A DNA stretch of 64,000 bases. It comes from Flectonema sp. DT1601 (taxonomy: Eukaryota > Euglenozoa > Diplonemea > Diplonemida > Diplonemidae). The notes under the pieces are model-generated. The model worked only from the letters and a program-made list of their open reading frames with translations, did no database searches and had not been told where the DNA came from. A program made the translations under genes and the position numbers. Within the stretch, counting starts at the first letter, position 1, and each line of letters starts with the position of its first letter. Location of the stretch: contig OZ025812.1 of the NCBI GenBank assembly GCA_964019425.1, forward strand, positions 372,001 through 436,000, in the 5' to 3' direction. Below are positions 37,771-48,061 of the stretch, piece by piece.

Positions 37771-37935
37771 GCCGGTGTCCCGTCGAATCGAAACGGCCCG
37801 GTACAACCCCTACGCAGAAGTAATCTGCACCACAGTGTAGATTCTTCTTTGTGATCTCAGACTTGTTAACTGCATGTTCATTCAATTAAGTATACTTCTC
37901 TTTCCCAGGTGCATACAGTATAGGAAGGCTAATTA
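37771..37935 (+). repeat. 165-bp repeat, second copy
   Basis: Right repeat of element A, identical over 165 bp to 38375..38539. The last 39 bp are not present in the left copy. Confidence 0.9.
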
Positions 37936-38252
37936 TCAAAATTCCATTTAGGTAATTTGCCACCGAAACTGAGCACCAAACAAAAACCGCCGTCAGCGGG
38001 TTTTGAACCCTCGACCGCCATTCTTTCAGACCGGCGTTCTATCAATTGAGCTATGTAGCCACATAATCGCCGTTCCTTTATTTATTTATATAGGCCAATG
38101 TCTCTATTAGTTTTCTGACGATATCAAATCCAATCAGTTTCCGTGTCGCATCCCCCATTGTCTCGAAAAAGTGAACGGCCACCCAGTAAGGGCAGCGCCT
38201 AAGCAATTATAGTAGTAACAAAAAGAAGGAGAAACACAGTAGTGAAACACTC

Positions 38253-38283
<31 letters not shown>

Positions 38284-38374
38284 CAAATATTTCTATCCCT
38301 TTATCAGTTCTCACACCCCTGTCTTCATCACAAGAAAACTTATATTTAAATTAAGTCCCACCCACCCTTCCCCC
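37936..38374. other. Spacer between identical 165-bp repeats
   Basis: This 439-bp stretch holds the tRNA-like sequence and an A run at about 38253..38281. It has no open frame of note and is bounded on both sides by identical repeats, so it may be a short non-autonomous insertion or the right-end structure of element A. Confidence 0.5.
37988..38060 (-). tRNA. tRNA-like sequence (GAA, Phe-like), degenerate
   Basis: On the - strand a 73-nt cloverleaf-like sequence carries a good pol III A box (TAGCTCAATTG) and B box (GGTTCAAAACC), an anticodon loop reading CTGAAAG (anticodon GAA) and a T5 terminator at 37982..37986. The acceptor stem has at least three mismatches and the D stem is imperfect. 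It is therefore more likely a tRNA pseudogene or the head of a tRNA-derived SINE than a working tRNA. Confidence 0.45.
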
Positions 38375-38539
38375 GCCGGTGTCCCGTCGAATCGAAACGG
38401 CCCGGTACAACCCCTACGCAGAAGTAATCTGCACCACAGTGTAGATTCTTCTTTGTGATCTCAGACTTGTTAACTGCATGTTCATTCAATTAAGTATACT
38501 TCTCTTTCCCAGGTGCATACAGTATAGGAAGGCTAATTA
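38375..38539 (+). repeat. 165-bp repeat, third copy
   Basis: Identical to 37771..37935. Its right edge directly abuts the recombinase region of element B, which lies on the opposite strand. Confidence 0.9.
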
Positions 38540-40457
38540 CTCTTCTTTCCCTTTGGTGTTTGCCCCCAATCTATTATAACTTGCAGTGGATCTAGGTTTA
38601 TGAATTGCACTGACGATAACTTTGCCACTTCCCCCCATCGGGGCATTGTCTTCCATGCTATGATCGCTGTCGCTTTGAGGTCGGGCTTTTGTTCCAACGC
38701 CCGCTGCATCAGTACTTCCTTTTTGATAGGTGTTGCTTGGCTCTCCGGAATCGCTGCACCATCCGCCCTTAGAGCTGCTGCTAGGCTTCTGGGAGGCTGA
38801 TTGTCCCTTCCTATCTTTTTCATTATTGCCGAGAGACCCTTCGCATAATTCAGAAGGCCCTGAGGCTTTGCCCCTGTTGCAACTGTAAACAGAACCGCTG
38901 TGTCCGCATTGTTCGTCAGGTTCCGCTCGATCGCCCATTTCATGAACCGCGACCATAACCGTTTTCTCTGTTCTAGCGTTGGCGGTGCCCACATCCCTTT
39001 CACTACGTTGTCCAGCTTTCCTAGTGCCCTGTTGACTGAGACCGGATCTTCTGGATGTGTTGCCTTTGTGGGCTGCCTCCTCAAGATTCTTAGAACTGAT
39101 TCCGCCATCACACCATTTCTTAACTCGTAACGCCTGGCTGGGCCCAGGCGCCCCCACCTGTTGGCATTCAGTTTTGCTTCCTGGGGGTTTGAGCCCCACG
39201 TCCGTTTCCCGAGAGCGGTCTTGACGGCTTCTTCCATGTAAACGGTCTTTTCTTCTTCTCAACATTAAGCATTGCCTTCGAGAGCCTATCGTTGTCATCC
39301 ACTTCCAGCTCTGTAATGATATCGGCCATTTTAAGGCCTCTGTCGATCCAACCGGTCTGCATACGCAATGTCGTCAAGATACGATTCCCAAGGCTCACCA
39401 TCTCATCCATTTCTTGCCATAGAGTAACCCGTTCCGCCACACGGATCCAGTCGCACAACTGTTCGAAATAGTGATGGAGAATCTTGTCACCTGGTTTTAC
39501 CCTTCCGATACCGTTCATGTATCTCTGCTGGAGATCACGGATAAGATTTGTTGCCTCCCCTTCTGCAATTATTTCTACCCACGAGGACACATCACCTGAA
39601 TTTACAATATTTTTAGTCATGAATATCCCAGCAGATTTCTCCTTTGCAATGACAGGATCAGGTGTAGCTTCCACTTGCTCTTGCCTAAAAGCTTGCACGT
39701 CGTCTTGAATAGGCTGTACCGGTTGGCTTTGAACCATGTGATTCTCCAAAAGGTTGAAAAGGTGCTCGATCCTTCCATCTTGGCTATTCATTCTATGATT
39801 CTGTTCGGCATTAGTAGCCTTAATACTCTCTATTATCATATCTAACTTTCCCCCATGCGTTCTTAGCGCCTGGTCTGTTGCATTTGCTAATGTGCTCACC
39901 CCTTGGTGAGCTTCAGCGCTTTGTTTGCCAATCGCTGCGGTTGCTTGCGCTTGATGCTGTTGGTTCGCGTTCAGTACTGCTTGCTGTTGCCCGAGCACCG
40001 CTTGACCTGAGGCTAGTTGTCCTTGTCTCTGATTTGTCGTCCCAAGTGCAATTGAGGCTTCACTTAAAACTGTCGAAAATTCTTCCCTTGTGACTGGGAG
40101 CCCTTGCGTTACGCCGCATTCTTGTAGAAGTCTTCTGAATAAGTCGCGATCTTTATTATTAAGATGTGCTAGAACCACTTGCTTTCTTTGAATCGGAATA
40201 TTTTGCACATGCGGCAGCAATTCAACTGGTCTTTTTAATGCTGTTGCTAAAACCCGATCCACTAAACCTGAATCAGCATGAACACTCCATTCGCCTAGGT
40301 TTCTACGTACATCTGACATGTTGTAAACGCCTCTTTTCATCGGCCCTTCTGAAGTTTCTGCTTGCCATACTCCCATTAGTTGCTCCGGAAAGTGGAAATT
40401 AAACTTATTATCAGCCGTCGTAGTATCTATATCCATCGGTGTTTGTCCTGAACTCAT
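38540..40457 (-). mobile_element. VIPER-like retroelement B, incomplete
   Basis: A second YR retroelement of the same family, on the opposite strand. Parts present are a gag-like frame (39168..40457; the region with SSWVEIIAEGEATNLI aligns with element A) and the N-terminal part of the tyrosine recombinase (to 38540). The gag-like part has a Gln/Ala-rich, probably coiled middle. The RT-RNase H part is not adjacent. It is a broken remnant with one or two breaks, joined at its downstream side to the third 165-bp repeat. Protein divergence from A is large, so A and B are different subfamilies. Confidence 0.75.
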
Positions 40458-41598
40458 ATTACTTTATTTATTAAGGGAGTACGAAAAGGAGAAAGAGAGC
40501 CTATAGAAGTAATGAAAGATGAAATGCGGATACCTTAAATGTAGCGAAACGTAAATATCGAATGTTTATTAACGATCGTAAGTATCGCTGATGCTCCTTT
40601 CTCGGACGTGTTGCGTCTTATGTCTGAAACAAAATGCGCTGTTTTTCTAGATGTTTTCTTATTCTTTATTTTATATTGCGTACGAGTTGTTTATGCTTTC
40701 TTTTGGATAAACGGTAATGTATTTATAAACGATGAGAGGTAGACATGGTCGACGGATGGTTGATTCCCACGTAACGGGGTTTGCGGGTTTGCGGGTTTGC
40801 GGGCCAGGCACCTTGGTTCCCTTCGTCCTGGGGTGATCTATTGTCATCCATGTTCTCATCCCCTCGGGCATCTCCACCAGCGTCGCACGCCCCCATCAAC
40901 TTTCTCTGGTCCGCAGTAGCAGGGATGCCTCATGCCGCCGCCCCCAGATGGCCTGTTACCGGGTCTTCCTCGCACGTACTGGAGTCCAGTACAGGGCTGC
41001 AACTGAGGAAGCCCGATGTAACTTGTACTCTGGATCCAACTACGAGCTTTTTAACAGCAGCAGCATTAATATACACTATTGGTGCTGGGATTACCGCGGG
41101 TGCTGGCACCACCAATTGATACTCACTGACAGGTTTAAATATCATCCAATCTTCAGAAAGCAAAAGCACTTGAAGTAATTCCTCTTCGCTCCCTCTCCGG
41201 AATTGAACCCTACCGTTGCAGCCACGGTTGTCCACTACACCACCGTCAAAAGCTGACTGTCCACAGCGTGACTGCCCTAAAAGTTCCCTGAGGTTCCAGG
41301 GGCTCCGCACCGAGACGAAGCTTAGCCAGCTATGTTAGCCGTGTCAATAGACGAGTTACATATTAACTAAGTTGGTTATGACTTCAATGGCCAGCTGCGT
41401 CCTCCATTAAAATGCCTTATGAAAGTTGTCTCGCCTTAACTGTGCCCATGCCTAAGTAAGTAGGGGTTGTCCAAGCAATATAGGCAGGTCCAAGGCTACC
41501 ACCCTATATTGGGCACACCCTGCTGCTTGCAAAACTCTTGTGTCTCGCCGCCGCACCATCGAGTTTGCCTCGTTCCAGCATTGGAACAGGCCTTTTTT
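40458..41598. other. Unassigned DNA in the retroelement island
   Basis: GC-richer than the surroundings, with open frames on both strands around 40781..41310 that I cannot assign. Probably the 5' flank of element B plus other remnants. An 8-bp tandem repeat lies at 40777..40803. Confidence 0.4.
40777..40803 (+). repeat. Short tandem repeat, GGGTTTGC x 3.4
   Basis: Three full units and GGG of a fourth. It resembles a telomere-type unit in being G/T-rich but is far too short to be called telomeric. Confidence 0.8.
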
Positions 41599-41770
41599 TT
41601 GCGCATTGACAGAAGAATCCTTAGGAAAGAAGGGGGTCCCAAACTCCATGGGGATGCGCGTGCTCTTTGCTCTGTGCGTGAACTGCGCTGCTACGCCCCG
41701 CATCACATCCCGTTCGCTCGCATTCTTTGATCTATCAACTGCAGGAAACAGGTGACATCCCCTGTCTTTT
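41599..41770 (-). mobile_element. Fragment of a VIPER-like retroelement (C)
   Basis: The translated - strand contains KDRGCHLFP followed by DRSKNASERDVMRGVAA, closely matching element A between its recombinase and reverse transcriptase parts, then a short piece matching the start of the RT region. It is a small, broken remnant, clearly closer to A than to B. Confidence 0.8.
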
Positions 41771-41991
41771 GGACTTACAGGTGGGCGGCTCTGTAAACCG
41801 ATGGGCAAAAAAACACTTTTCCATCGCTATTTATCCTGTAAATCGAAATGTAAATAAAAAACAAGAGAACGATCGTCCCACGTAAGACGTGTAAATGACA
41901 ACAATTGATTCTATAGAAACAAACATCGCTGAGCTGTAAAGCTCAACAAAAGAGCCGCCAGCACAGTCAATGTTTTATTGAAAGTTAGTCA

Positions 41992-42495
41992 TCAGGACAC
42001 TCCCGTGAAAACTTCTCTCCTCCTCGGGCTGGCCATCATGTGCTTGGCAACACTTGGATCCATTAGCATCCACTCTTCGTAGTTAGTCAACTCTACTTTT
42101 GCCTGTTGCTCGTTTCTTTTTTCCTTCACAGCGACTTCAACAGGGAGCGGGTCAGCTAAAGCCGAAAAAGACTCCGCGAAGAAGATGGTCAGACACTTTA
42201 TAAATGCGAATAGCAGCTGCAATGAGAAATCTACCGTTAGAGCAATGACCCAAGTATATGCTACAAATTCCTCATCAGAATCTCGAATCGGGGACACAAA
42301 TAGCAGCCCTATTGAACACGATACTGGAAATGCCAACAACATGAACTGCGCCGCTAATGAGTAACTTGACTCGTTGTCAGTTATATTATGCGAATATGAA
42401 GTGTCCTGGCCTCCTGAAGTACTTCTGTCAACAGGAGATCTGGCTATTCGATTAAAATTACAATCCATTACTTTCACATTTTCCGTCAACTGCAT
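41992..42495 (-). CDS. Small membrane protein, two helices, unknown
   Basis: A 167-residue protein from the ATG at 42495 (an alternative ATG is eight codons further in). Two hydrophobic segments (about residues 48-72 and 85-115) are followed by a charged C-terminal tail. The start codon lies only 7 bp after the stop of the large membrane protein upstream, so the two would share a transcript. No family recognised. A real gene is likely from composition and position. Confidence 0.6.
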   Translation of the reverse strand: MQLTENVKVMDCNFNRIARSPVDRSTSGGQDTSYSHNITDNESSYSLAAQFMLLAFPVSCSIGLLFVSPIRDSDEEFVAYTWVIALTVDFSLQLLFAFIKCLTIFFAESFSALADPLPVEVAVKEKRNEQQAKVELTNYEEWMLMDPSVAKHMMASPRRREVFTGVS

Positions 42496-42502
42496 GCCTG
42501 TT

Positions 42503-45500
42503 TTATTGTTTAAAAACAACTAATGCAACGACAAGTAGAACAAAAGTTCCTACAGAGAAACAGCAATACTTCTGTCTACATAGTCTTCTTTTTGCGATAC
42601 TGAGTTAAAAGAAACATACCGAACCCGTCGTAGGAATTATCTAAATTCAAACCAAAGAATCTCATATTACGGCATCTCACGATGTGAATTAAATCATTTT
42701 CTGATGCTATCAGCTGACCACCAAACACAACACGGTCATAAATATTTCCAGGAGGGGCAACGCCAGAGAGCGGAACGTCAGAGTTGTCCCAAGGTTCCAT
42801 TTCACATGCTTCTATTTGCGAAATAGTTTCAGTTGTGCTACACCACGGACTTAAACAATAATCAGTTCCTGAAATGTCTGTGATGTGAGATACAAACCGT
42901 TTGGCCCTAGCATCTGTCCAGTCTATGCTGGCAGATGTATTCTGTCGGAGGGTTTCCCACGTTCTTTGAACATCTAACACCCGTAGTGCTTCGATGTATC
43001 CCCGTGGAACAACGAAGAGGGGTCGTTCCACGTTTCCCACAATGCTGCGAAAATCACATTCTGGGTAACAACCCTCCCAAAGGCAAATAATTTCACCTTT
43101 TGCAATGTGATCCAGGGCAGCAGAGATACCAGTGAAGGGGCAGAGTGGTGACCCAAGTCCTCGTTTATGTGCAGGAGCGCCGCTATTCAAAAAAGCTGCA
43201 AAATCAAGAACCGGACTAGACAACGGAACTGGAGATTTCACGTGAACAATAGCTTCACAATCTAATATTATTCTATTAAATTTACTTAATTGATCATTCG
43301 GGGGTTCGAGTCCGCACCCAGGATGGCAATCTAACTTCGGCCATGAAAACATTTTATACGGGCAAGCAACAGGAACTTCGCCATCGGCTAAGTACTTTGA
43401 AGCAAATTCACCTGCCCCGTCACTGTGGATCAACATAGCATATTGTCTGGCAACTAATCTCCCGTACTCAATAGACGTGTACACATCAAGCATACCAGAT
43501 ATTGGTAATTCTCTCATGTCTGTTATATTTGTTTTTTTAAGCTGGTAACTTCATCAGAAGTGTAAACATCAAAGTAAATCATACAAGGGTGATCAGCACT
43601 CATGAACAAAAATGCAGCGCGGACATAATCTTGTTCGCGGACTGCTTCAATAGCATCTTGCCAAGTCACAACGTTGTCGGTTAGGTCACGAGCTCCAAAA
43701 CGGTCGAGGTTGAGAAGGGCAGTTGCTTTTAAAAGTTCTCGTTCCTGGTCGGGGTTACTGTGCTCGCAGCCTTGTTGAATGTGTGAATCTTTTAGTATAA
43801 CAAGAATGTCAGCAACTACACAGACCGATGCTTTGTAAGACTCAACAAAGTCGTATTGACCTGACATCCCTAAGATTCTAATTGCGTAAAAGAATGCCCA
43901 TTCATGACCAACATGTCTTAATTCTGTTAATGTTGCAATCCCAGAGTACAGATCATCAGGAGGCTTCCTCCGTATGAGTATCGTGTACAAGTCTGGGTTC
44001 GATTGTAACAAAGATAATATAAACAACGTACTCGCCACATGCATCTCTCCCATAGCAACAGACTCGGTAGCTAATCTCCAAAGAGGTTGTTGTTGTTCCC
44101 ATACTCTTAACCGACTCACAATATTTTTTAATGGAATCTTCATTAAGTGTTTTGAGTCCAACACATCTTCTATACCAGCGGGTTCACACACATCGTCACT
44201 GAGGGTCTTTATCGACTGACTGCATAAAATAGACACTGCTGCAATCTCCCTTCCACAATCATATTCCTGCTTTGCAATTTGCTCTGCGATCGTATCTGGT
44301 ATGACAAGTCGTGGAACCTGAAGGGATTATTGTTATCTTCCTTTAAATCTTCCTTTGAAGTATTAAAAATAAATATAATCAATACCTCATTCATGTCATA
44401 GGTAGTGGGAACCCACGGATCAACTTTAGAAACGTTAGGCTCGTTTGGTTCAGCAGATTTTATACTGTTGCGAAGGTAGCGAGTCTTGAGTCGGCCGAAA
44501 ATGGAGCGGCTGCGGGATTTGGGAAGTTCAACACAAGATTGTCGTCGATTAGAGAATGATTCAGCTGCTGCAGGTGGCAACACATCAACATCACCGTCTA
44601 GCTGAACGACTCCATCAAAGTTAGACACGACTAAAAGAGCATCAGGCATTGTTGTAACGATAGTTGTTGCGAATCGAACAGTTAGGCTGCCATCGTGCCC
44701 GTGGTTTATTACTCTCCCAATTGCTCTGTTGTGGATTAAAGTTAGTTGAATGGGACATTCAGATGCTTCGCCAGACATTCTTTGTAAAACAACTGGTGTT
44801 CGAAGTGGGATGTGATCAGCCGTCGGAAGGACTCGTTTGTCATTGCGATCGAATGACAACGGATACTTCTGAGCTCTACTAATCGCTGGTGAGATAATAA
44901 AACTATTCAATAAACAAGTAGACACCACCGTAATAAAACAACTCGAACTTATCCAAACAGAATCACTTATTGTTTCTCTTTTTCCATAAGAAACAGACGC
45001 GCCAATTACTAATAAAGGCAACACCAATATTGTTACCACAGCACAGGCATTAACAAAAATAGGTTGCCCAGGAATTGATGTAAATGCCGATAAGAAAACT
45101 GGATGAATTGAAATGACCAACCGGCTCAAGAACTCAATAAAACCTTTTCGAATTTGTAAAGGTGTGGCGGAGAGCTTTTCAGGAGTAGAGAGCAGTAAAT
45201 TCTTTCTAATATCTGAGCGGCGAACGGTAATCATTGTACTCGACGAAGTAATCTTCACAACAACCATTCCAGTTAACTCATCACTACTGGATACTATGCC
45301 AGTACTTCCAACACACTCACCATTAATAATATAAATCTCATCCCCCCTTTCCCAAATCAGTTTTCCCTCCGACATTTCCATCAGTTTCTCCGCAGCTCCT
45401 TGAAATCCTTTCCATTCAAAACTCGTATGTCTTCTCAGAACTTTTTTATAACTCATCAACATAGCAACCGCAATAATACAAAGAGTAACACATCCCATTA

Positions 45501-45510
45501 TGAATAACAT
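42503..45510 (-). CDS. Large membrane protein, four exons, unknown
   Basis: Orphan of 934 residues. Exons (in transcript order) 45510..44386, 44317..43585, 43519..42620 and 42549..42503 join in frame across introns of 68, 65 and 70 nt; donors are GTATTG, GTATGA and GTATGT. Without these introns the locus looks like three separate genes. Residues 1-25 form a signal anchor, about 151-173 and 184-205 are membrane helices, and the last exon adds a C-terminal helix (FVLLVVALVVF). Between lie two compact beta-rich segments (near 50-100 and 235-290), a helical region (exon 2) and a cysteine-rich domain with CPYKMFSWPKLDCHPGCG. No domain recognised. A CTCAG at 45534 precedes the ATG. Confidence 0.7.
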
Positions 45511-45592
45511 GTTTCTTTGAATGTACCCAACTACTGAGTGTGTTAAATAAAAGGGTCATTAAAAAGAAGATCGCGCCATAAGAAAACACGAG

Positions 45593-46450
45593 CTAACTAG
45601 AGCTCTGTATCGCTGCTGGGCTATTCATCTTGCCTTTTGAGATTGGTATTGGAGCGTCTTCATAAAAAGATTTAAAACCTGCGGGCAAACTTCGTTGTTG
45701 TGACGGGTCTAATTCAGCATAGTGTCCTCCACCATCACGAACCCACTTGAAGAATTCGTTGTGGAATTCGCCGGCGAGTTTGGCAGCTTCGGGAGTTGGA
45801 ATAGTTCTGATTATCATCATCACATGAGGATGAAAGGAACGAATAAGAACGATATTCCGAGGGTACTTTGACCCACTAATTACTCTCTTGAGGTGCTGGT
45901 TTATTAGAACGCAGAGGTTGATTGCGGATTTAGTTTCGTTGACGTTTAATCGTTTCAAACGGAGCGTCTTAATCAGCGTCTTCAACTCACTTCCGTAGAG
46001 AGTGATATCTTGAATGTGAGTACTTGCTAATATTTCTGTGAATATTTCGTTAAGCCCCTCAACGTTTCCGGTATTCGCAAACATTTTGGCAGCTAATCTA
46101 CCAGTGTCGCGGTCAGTGGGGTATGCTTCTACTTGTTTAAACATTTCAAATAGACAATTCAACCTTTTCCAGTCTCTAGATTTTGAATACATTTGCATGA
46201 GCGTCTTGTAAGTTGTTAGGGGAACATCAGTTTTACTTTCCCAATAAGCTGTGATCACTAACATTACTTCATCCCAATTTGAAGTCATCATCGCTGCTTG
46301 CTGTCCAAGTCCCAACAACTCACTGTTCCCTCTTCTGTCGATGGCTTTCCGAAGTTCCAGATGCACATCACTAAAGCGCTTCTTCTTTGCAGCTGCTCCA
46401 CTCGCGCTAACTAATCCTCTGTAGAATGCCTTGTTTGCATTGCACAACAT
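45593..46450 (-). CDS. PPR-like protein, probably mitochondrial
   Basis: A 285-residue protein with a basic N-terminus lacking acidic residues for about 24 positions, suggesting organelle import. Residues about 75-200 contain helix pairs typical of pentatricopeptide repeats, for example TYKTLMQMYSKSRDWKRLNC and the following ARTGN-like unit (MFANTGNVEGLNEIF). PPR proteins bind organellar RNA and act in its processing or translation. The C-terminal 80 residues are not repeat-like and recall mitoribosomal assembly factors, but I cannot name an orthologue. Single exon; the ATG follows a T-rich stretch. Confidence 0.65.
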   Translation of the reverse strand: MLCNANKAFYRGLVSASGAAAKKKRFSDVHLELRKAIDRRGNSELLGLGQQAAMMTSNWDEVMLVITAYWESKTDVPLTTYKTLMQMYSKSRDWKRLNCLFEMFKQVEAYPTDRDTGRLAAKMFANTGNVEGLNEIFTEILASTHIQDITLYGSELKTLIKTLRLKRLNVNETKSAINLCVLINQHLKRVISGSKYPRNIVLIRSFHPHVMMIIRTIPTPEAAKLAGEFHNEFFKWVRDGGGHYAELDPSQQRSLPAGFKSFYEDAPIPISKGKMNSPAAIQSSS

Positions 46451-46826
46451 TATTACATTGCTTTGAGTGTGAAAAATAATTTAATTCTCTGATACCATCA
46501 ACGTATTTAATAAAAGAGCGTTACTCTGAATAGCTCCACTGCTGCGAGAACAGCTCCAGTAAGCATCAGAATTCTGTCACTTCATTTACCAATCTGAATG
46601 CTTCTGTGAAAACAGTATGAGAGCAGATAAGAAAAAAATAAGATAAAAGATGCGAAGATAAGCAAAAAATGACCCATGTCCAGACCAGATTAGTGTCAAA
46701 ATACCCGTCGTTGGTTAATTTATCCGTGAGGAGAATATGAAAGGTCGGATGCGCAGGATAGATAAAGGCTAAAATAATATTGACTTCTTATTAAGAAGTA
46801 AAAAAAAAACAAAACAAATTGCGAAG
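46451..46826. other. Intergenic spacer
   Basis: AT-rich spacer of 376 bp; nothing supported. Confidence 0.5.
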
Positions 46827-47525
46827 TTACTTAATTGCAGTCAATTGCTTTGCGATGTCTGAGGCTGTCGCTCGTATTTCGGAAGTGTCTGCAGCTCGTC
46901 GAAGAGACAAGTGTTGGATTGATGTTATAAACTTGTCAGGATGAAAACGAAACAGCAACTCGCGAGCAATTGATTTGCGACGCTGTTCAGAGACAAGTGG
47001 CAGAAGCTTGATAACATCAGTAGGCCAGGGAATAGAAGACATCACTACTGGTGCTGTTTGTGTAATAAGTTTGTTCCATTTTTGAGTGTGCAGCTGCAGA
47101 GCCGATTCTAACTCACTTTCTGAGTTACGAGATATCGAAGGGAATAGCGGGACGGGTTTGCTTGAAGGAGGCGGCTGAGTATCATCCCGTCTTCCCTTTT
47201 TTCCAGGGCGTTGATTCTGAGAGTGCTCAAAGTAGTTCTTTCTAAAAGTCGAACCTTTGGGTGGCTTAGGAAGTTCTTCTGAACCTCTTTCCCACCAGAA
47301 AGGTTTCTTTGGAGAAAATGGAGGAAAATCATAAACAGGAATATCAGATTGGATACCACAGCTGTGATTGTTAATTTCTTTATTTCTCATCTTCTTTCCA
47401 CATTCTCCGCACCGTAGCTTCCCATTCTCCCAATTAAACTTCCAACCCTCCTTCAGCTCTGCTAACTCATCTTCCTCAGTCTTTACCTTACCACGTAATG
47501 GTAGACAACGTGCTGAGAATCTCAT
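46827..47525 (-). CDS. NFKBIL1-like protein with J-like C-terminus
   Basis: A 232-residue protein. Near residue 37 it has a CGECGKKM...HSC cluster that could bind zinc. The C-terminal 70 residues match the end of NFKBIL1 (I-kappa-B-like): an IPWP segment, then ARELLFRFHPDKF, a degenerate J-domain helix pair, and a closing helix of the SQALN type. Animal NFKBIL1 is linked to mRNA processing and carries ankyrin repeats, which are absent here. The middle is Pro/Ser/Lys-rich and disordered. Similarity covers only the C-terminus, so orthology is uncertain. Single exon; an upstream coding exon cannot be excluded, since TTTTTTTCCAG occurs about 90 nt before the ATG. Confidence 0.6.
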   Translation of the reverse strand: MRFSARCLPLRGKVKTEEDELAELKEGWKFNWENGKLRCGECGKKMRNKEINNHSCGIQSDIPVYDFPPFSPKKPFWWERGSEELPKPPKGSTFRKNYFEHSQNQRPGKKGRRDDTQPPPSSKPVPLFPSISRNSESELESALQLHTQKWNKLITQTAPVVMSSIPWPTDVIKLLPLVSEQRRKSIARELLFRFHPDKFITSIQHLSLRRAADTSEIRATASDIAKQLTAIK

Positions 47526-48061
47526 GAATTATTTCATATTCAACCTTTCTTACTTGAAAGTAAGCGTTTGGTGTGAACTCACTCTCGACAGCACATCAAT
47601 TTCGCATCTGGAAAAAAATATTTTATGACAATCGAAACATTGAAATCACAAAAGAAAACGATATCTGCTGAGAGACATATCTCCACAGAAACACTACAAA
47701 AGAACACGGTAACAATATGTGAGCAGCACTAAAACAGACTCACGTTTTGGCTTCCTTCACTGTGCGATACAACGTTGGAAGTAAATAAAAGTAAAAAAGA
47801 TCACAACACACTGGAATAGGTATGACATGACTGACAAGGCGTTACTAAGTTTTATTCCTTTTGCAGCGCGAAAACACAAAAAGCCTGTCCTCAATAATTC
47901 AGATATGTGAACTGCTGTCCTGCAGTAGATTTATCGGAGTCAATACACCCGAGTGAAGGGGTGCGATGTATGATCATAGACAGACGTAAACATTTGCACT
48001 CGGGACCCTGATTGGGTTTTGTTTAATATGCGCTGCGGACATATTTAAACAAGTCGGTTAT
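47526..48061. other. Intergenic spacer
   Basis: About 540 bp including the 5' leader of the NFKBIL1-like gene and the 3' region of NAA35. No other feature seen. Confidence 0.5.

Larger units (their letters stand above)
33828..37935 (+). mobile_element. VIPER-like tyrosine-recombinase retroelement A
   Basis: A retroelement of the YR class. Parts in order: a left direct repeat (33828..33953), a gag-like region (from about 34270), a tyrosine recombinase frame (34928..36124), a reverse transcriptase-RNase H region (about 36220..37760) and a right direct repeat (37771..37935). Gag-like, YR, RT-RNase H is the order known from VIPER of trypanosomatids, unlike DIRS and Ngaro where YR comes last. The frames overlap, as is usual for YR retroelements. 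The left and right repeats differ at about five of 126 positions, which suggests moderate age. It looks largely whole, with at most about one break. Confidence 0.75.

Noticed and set aside
40777-40803. GGGTTTGC tandem repeat as an internal telomere
   Set aside because: Only about 3.4 units and no known telomere unit of this sequence.
40781-41310. Overlapping open frames on both strands in GC-richer DNA
   Set aside because: No family match and no intron or start context. They are probably leftover retroelement or flank sequence.
43296-43320. A GGTTCGAGTCC block resembling a tRNA B box
   Set aside because: It lies within coding sequence of the large membrane protein and there is no A box or cloverleaf around it.
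43523-44236. Reading this frame and 42576..43517 as two independent genes
   Set aside because: A 65-nt GTATGA...ACAG intron joins them in frame, and the first of them begins at a GTG that lies inside the exon following another intron, so one gene is the better reading.
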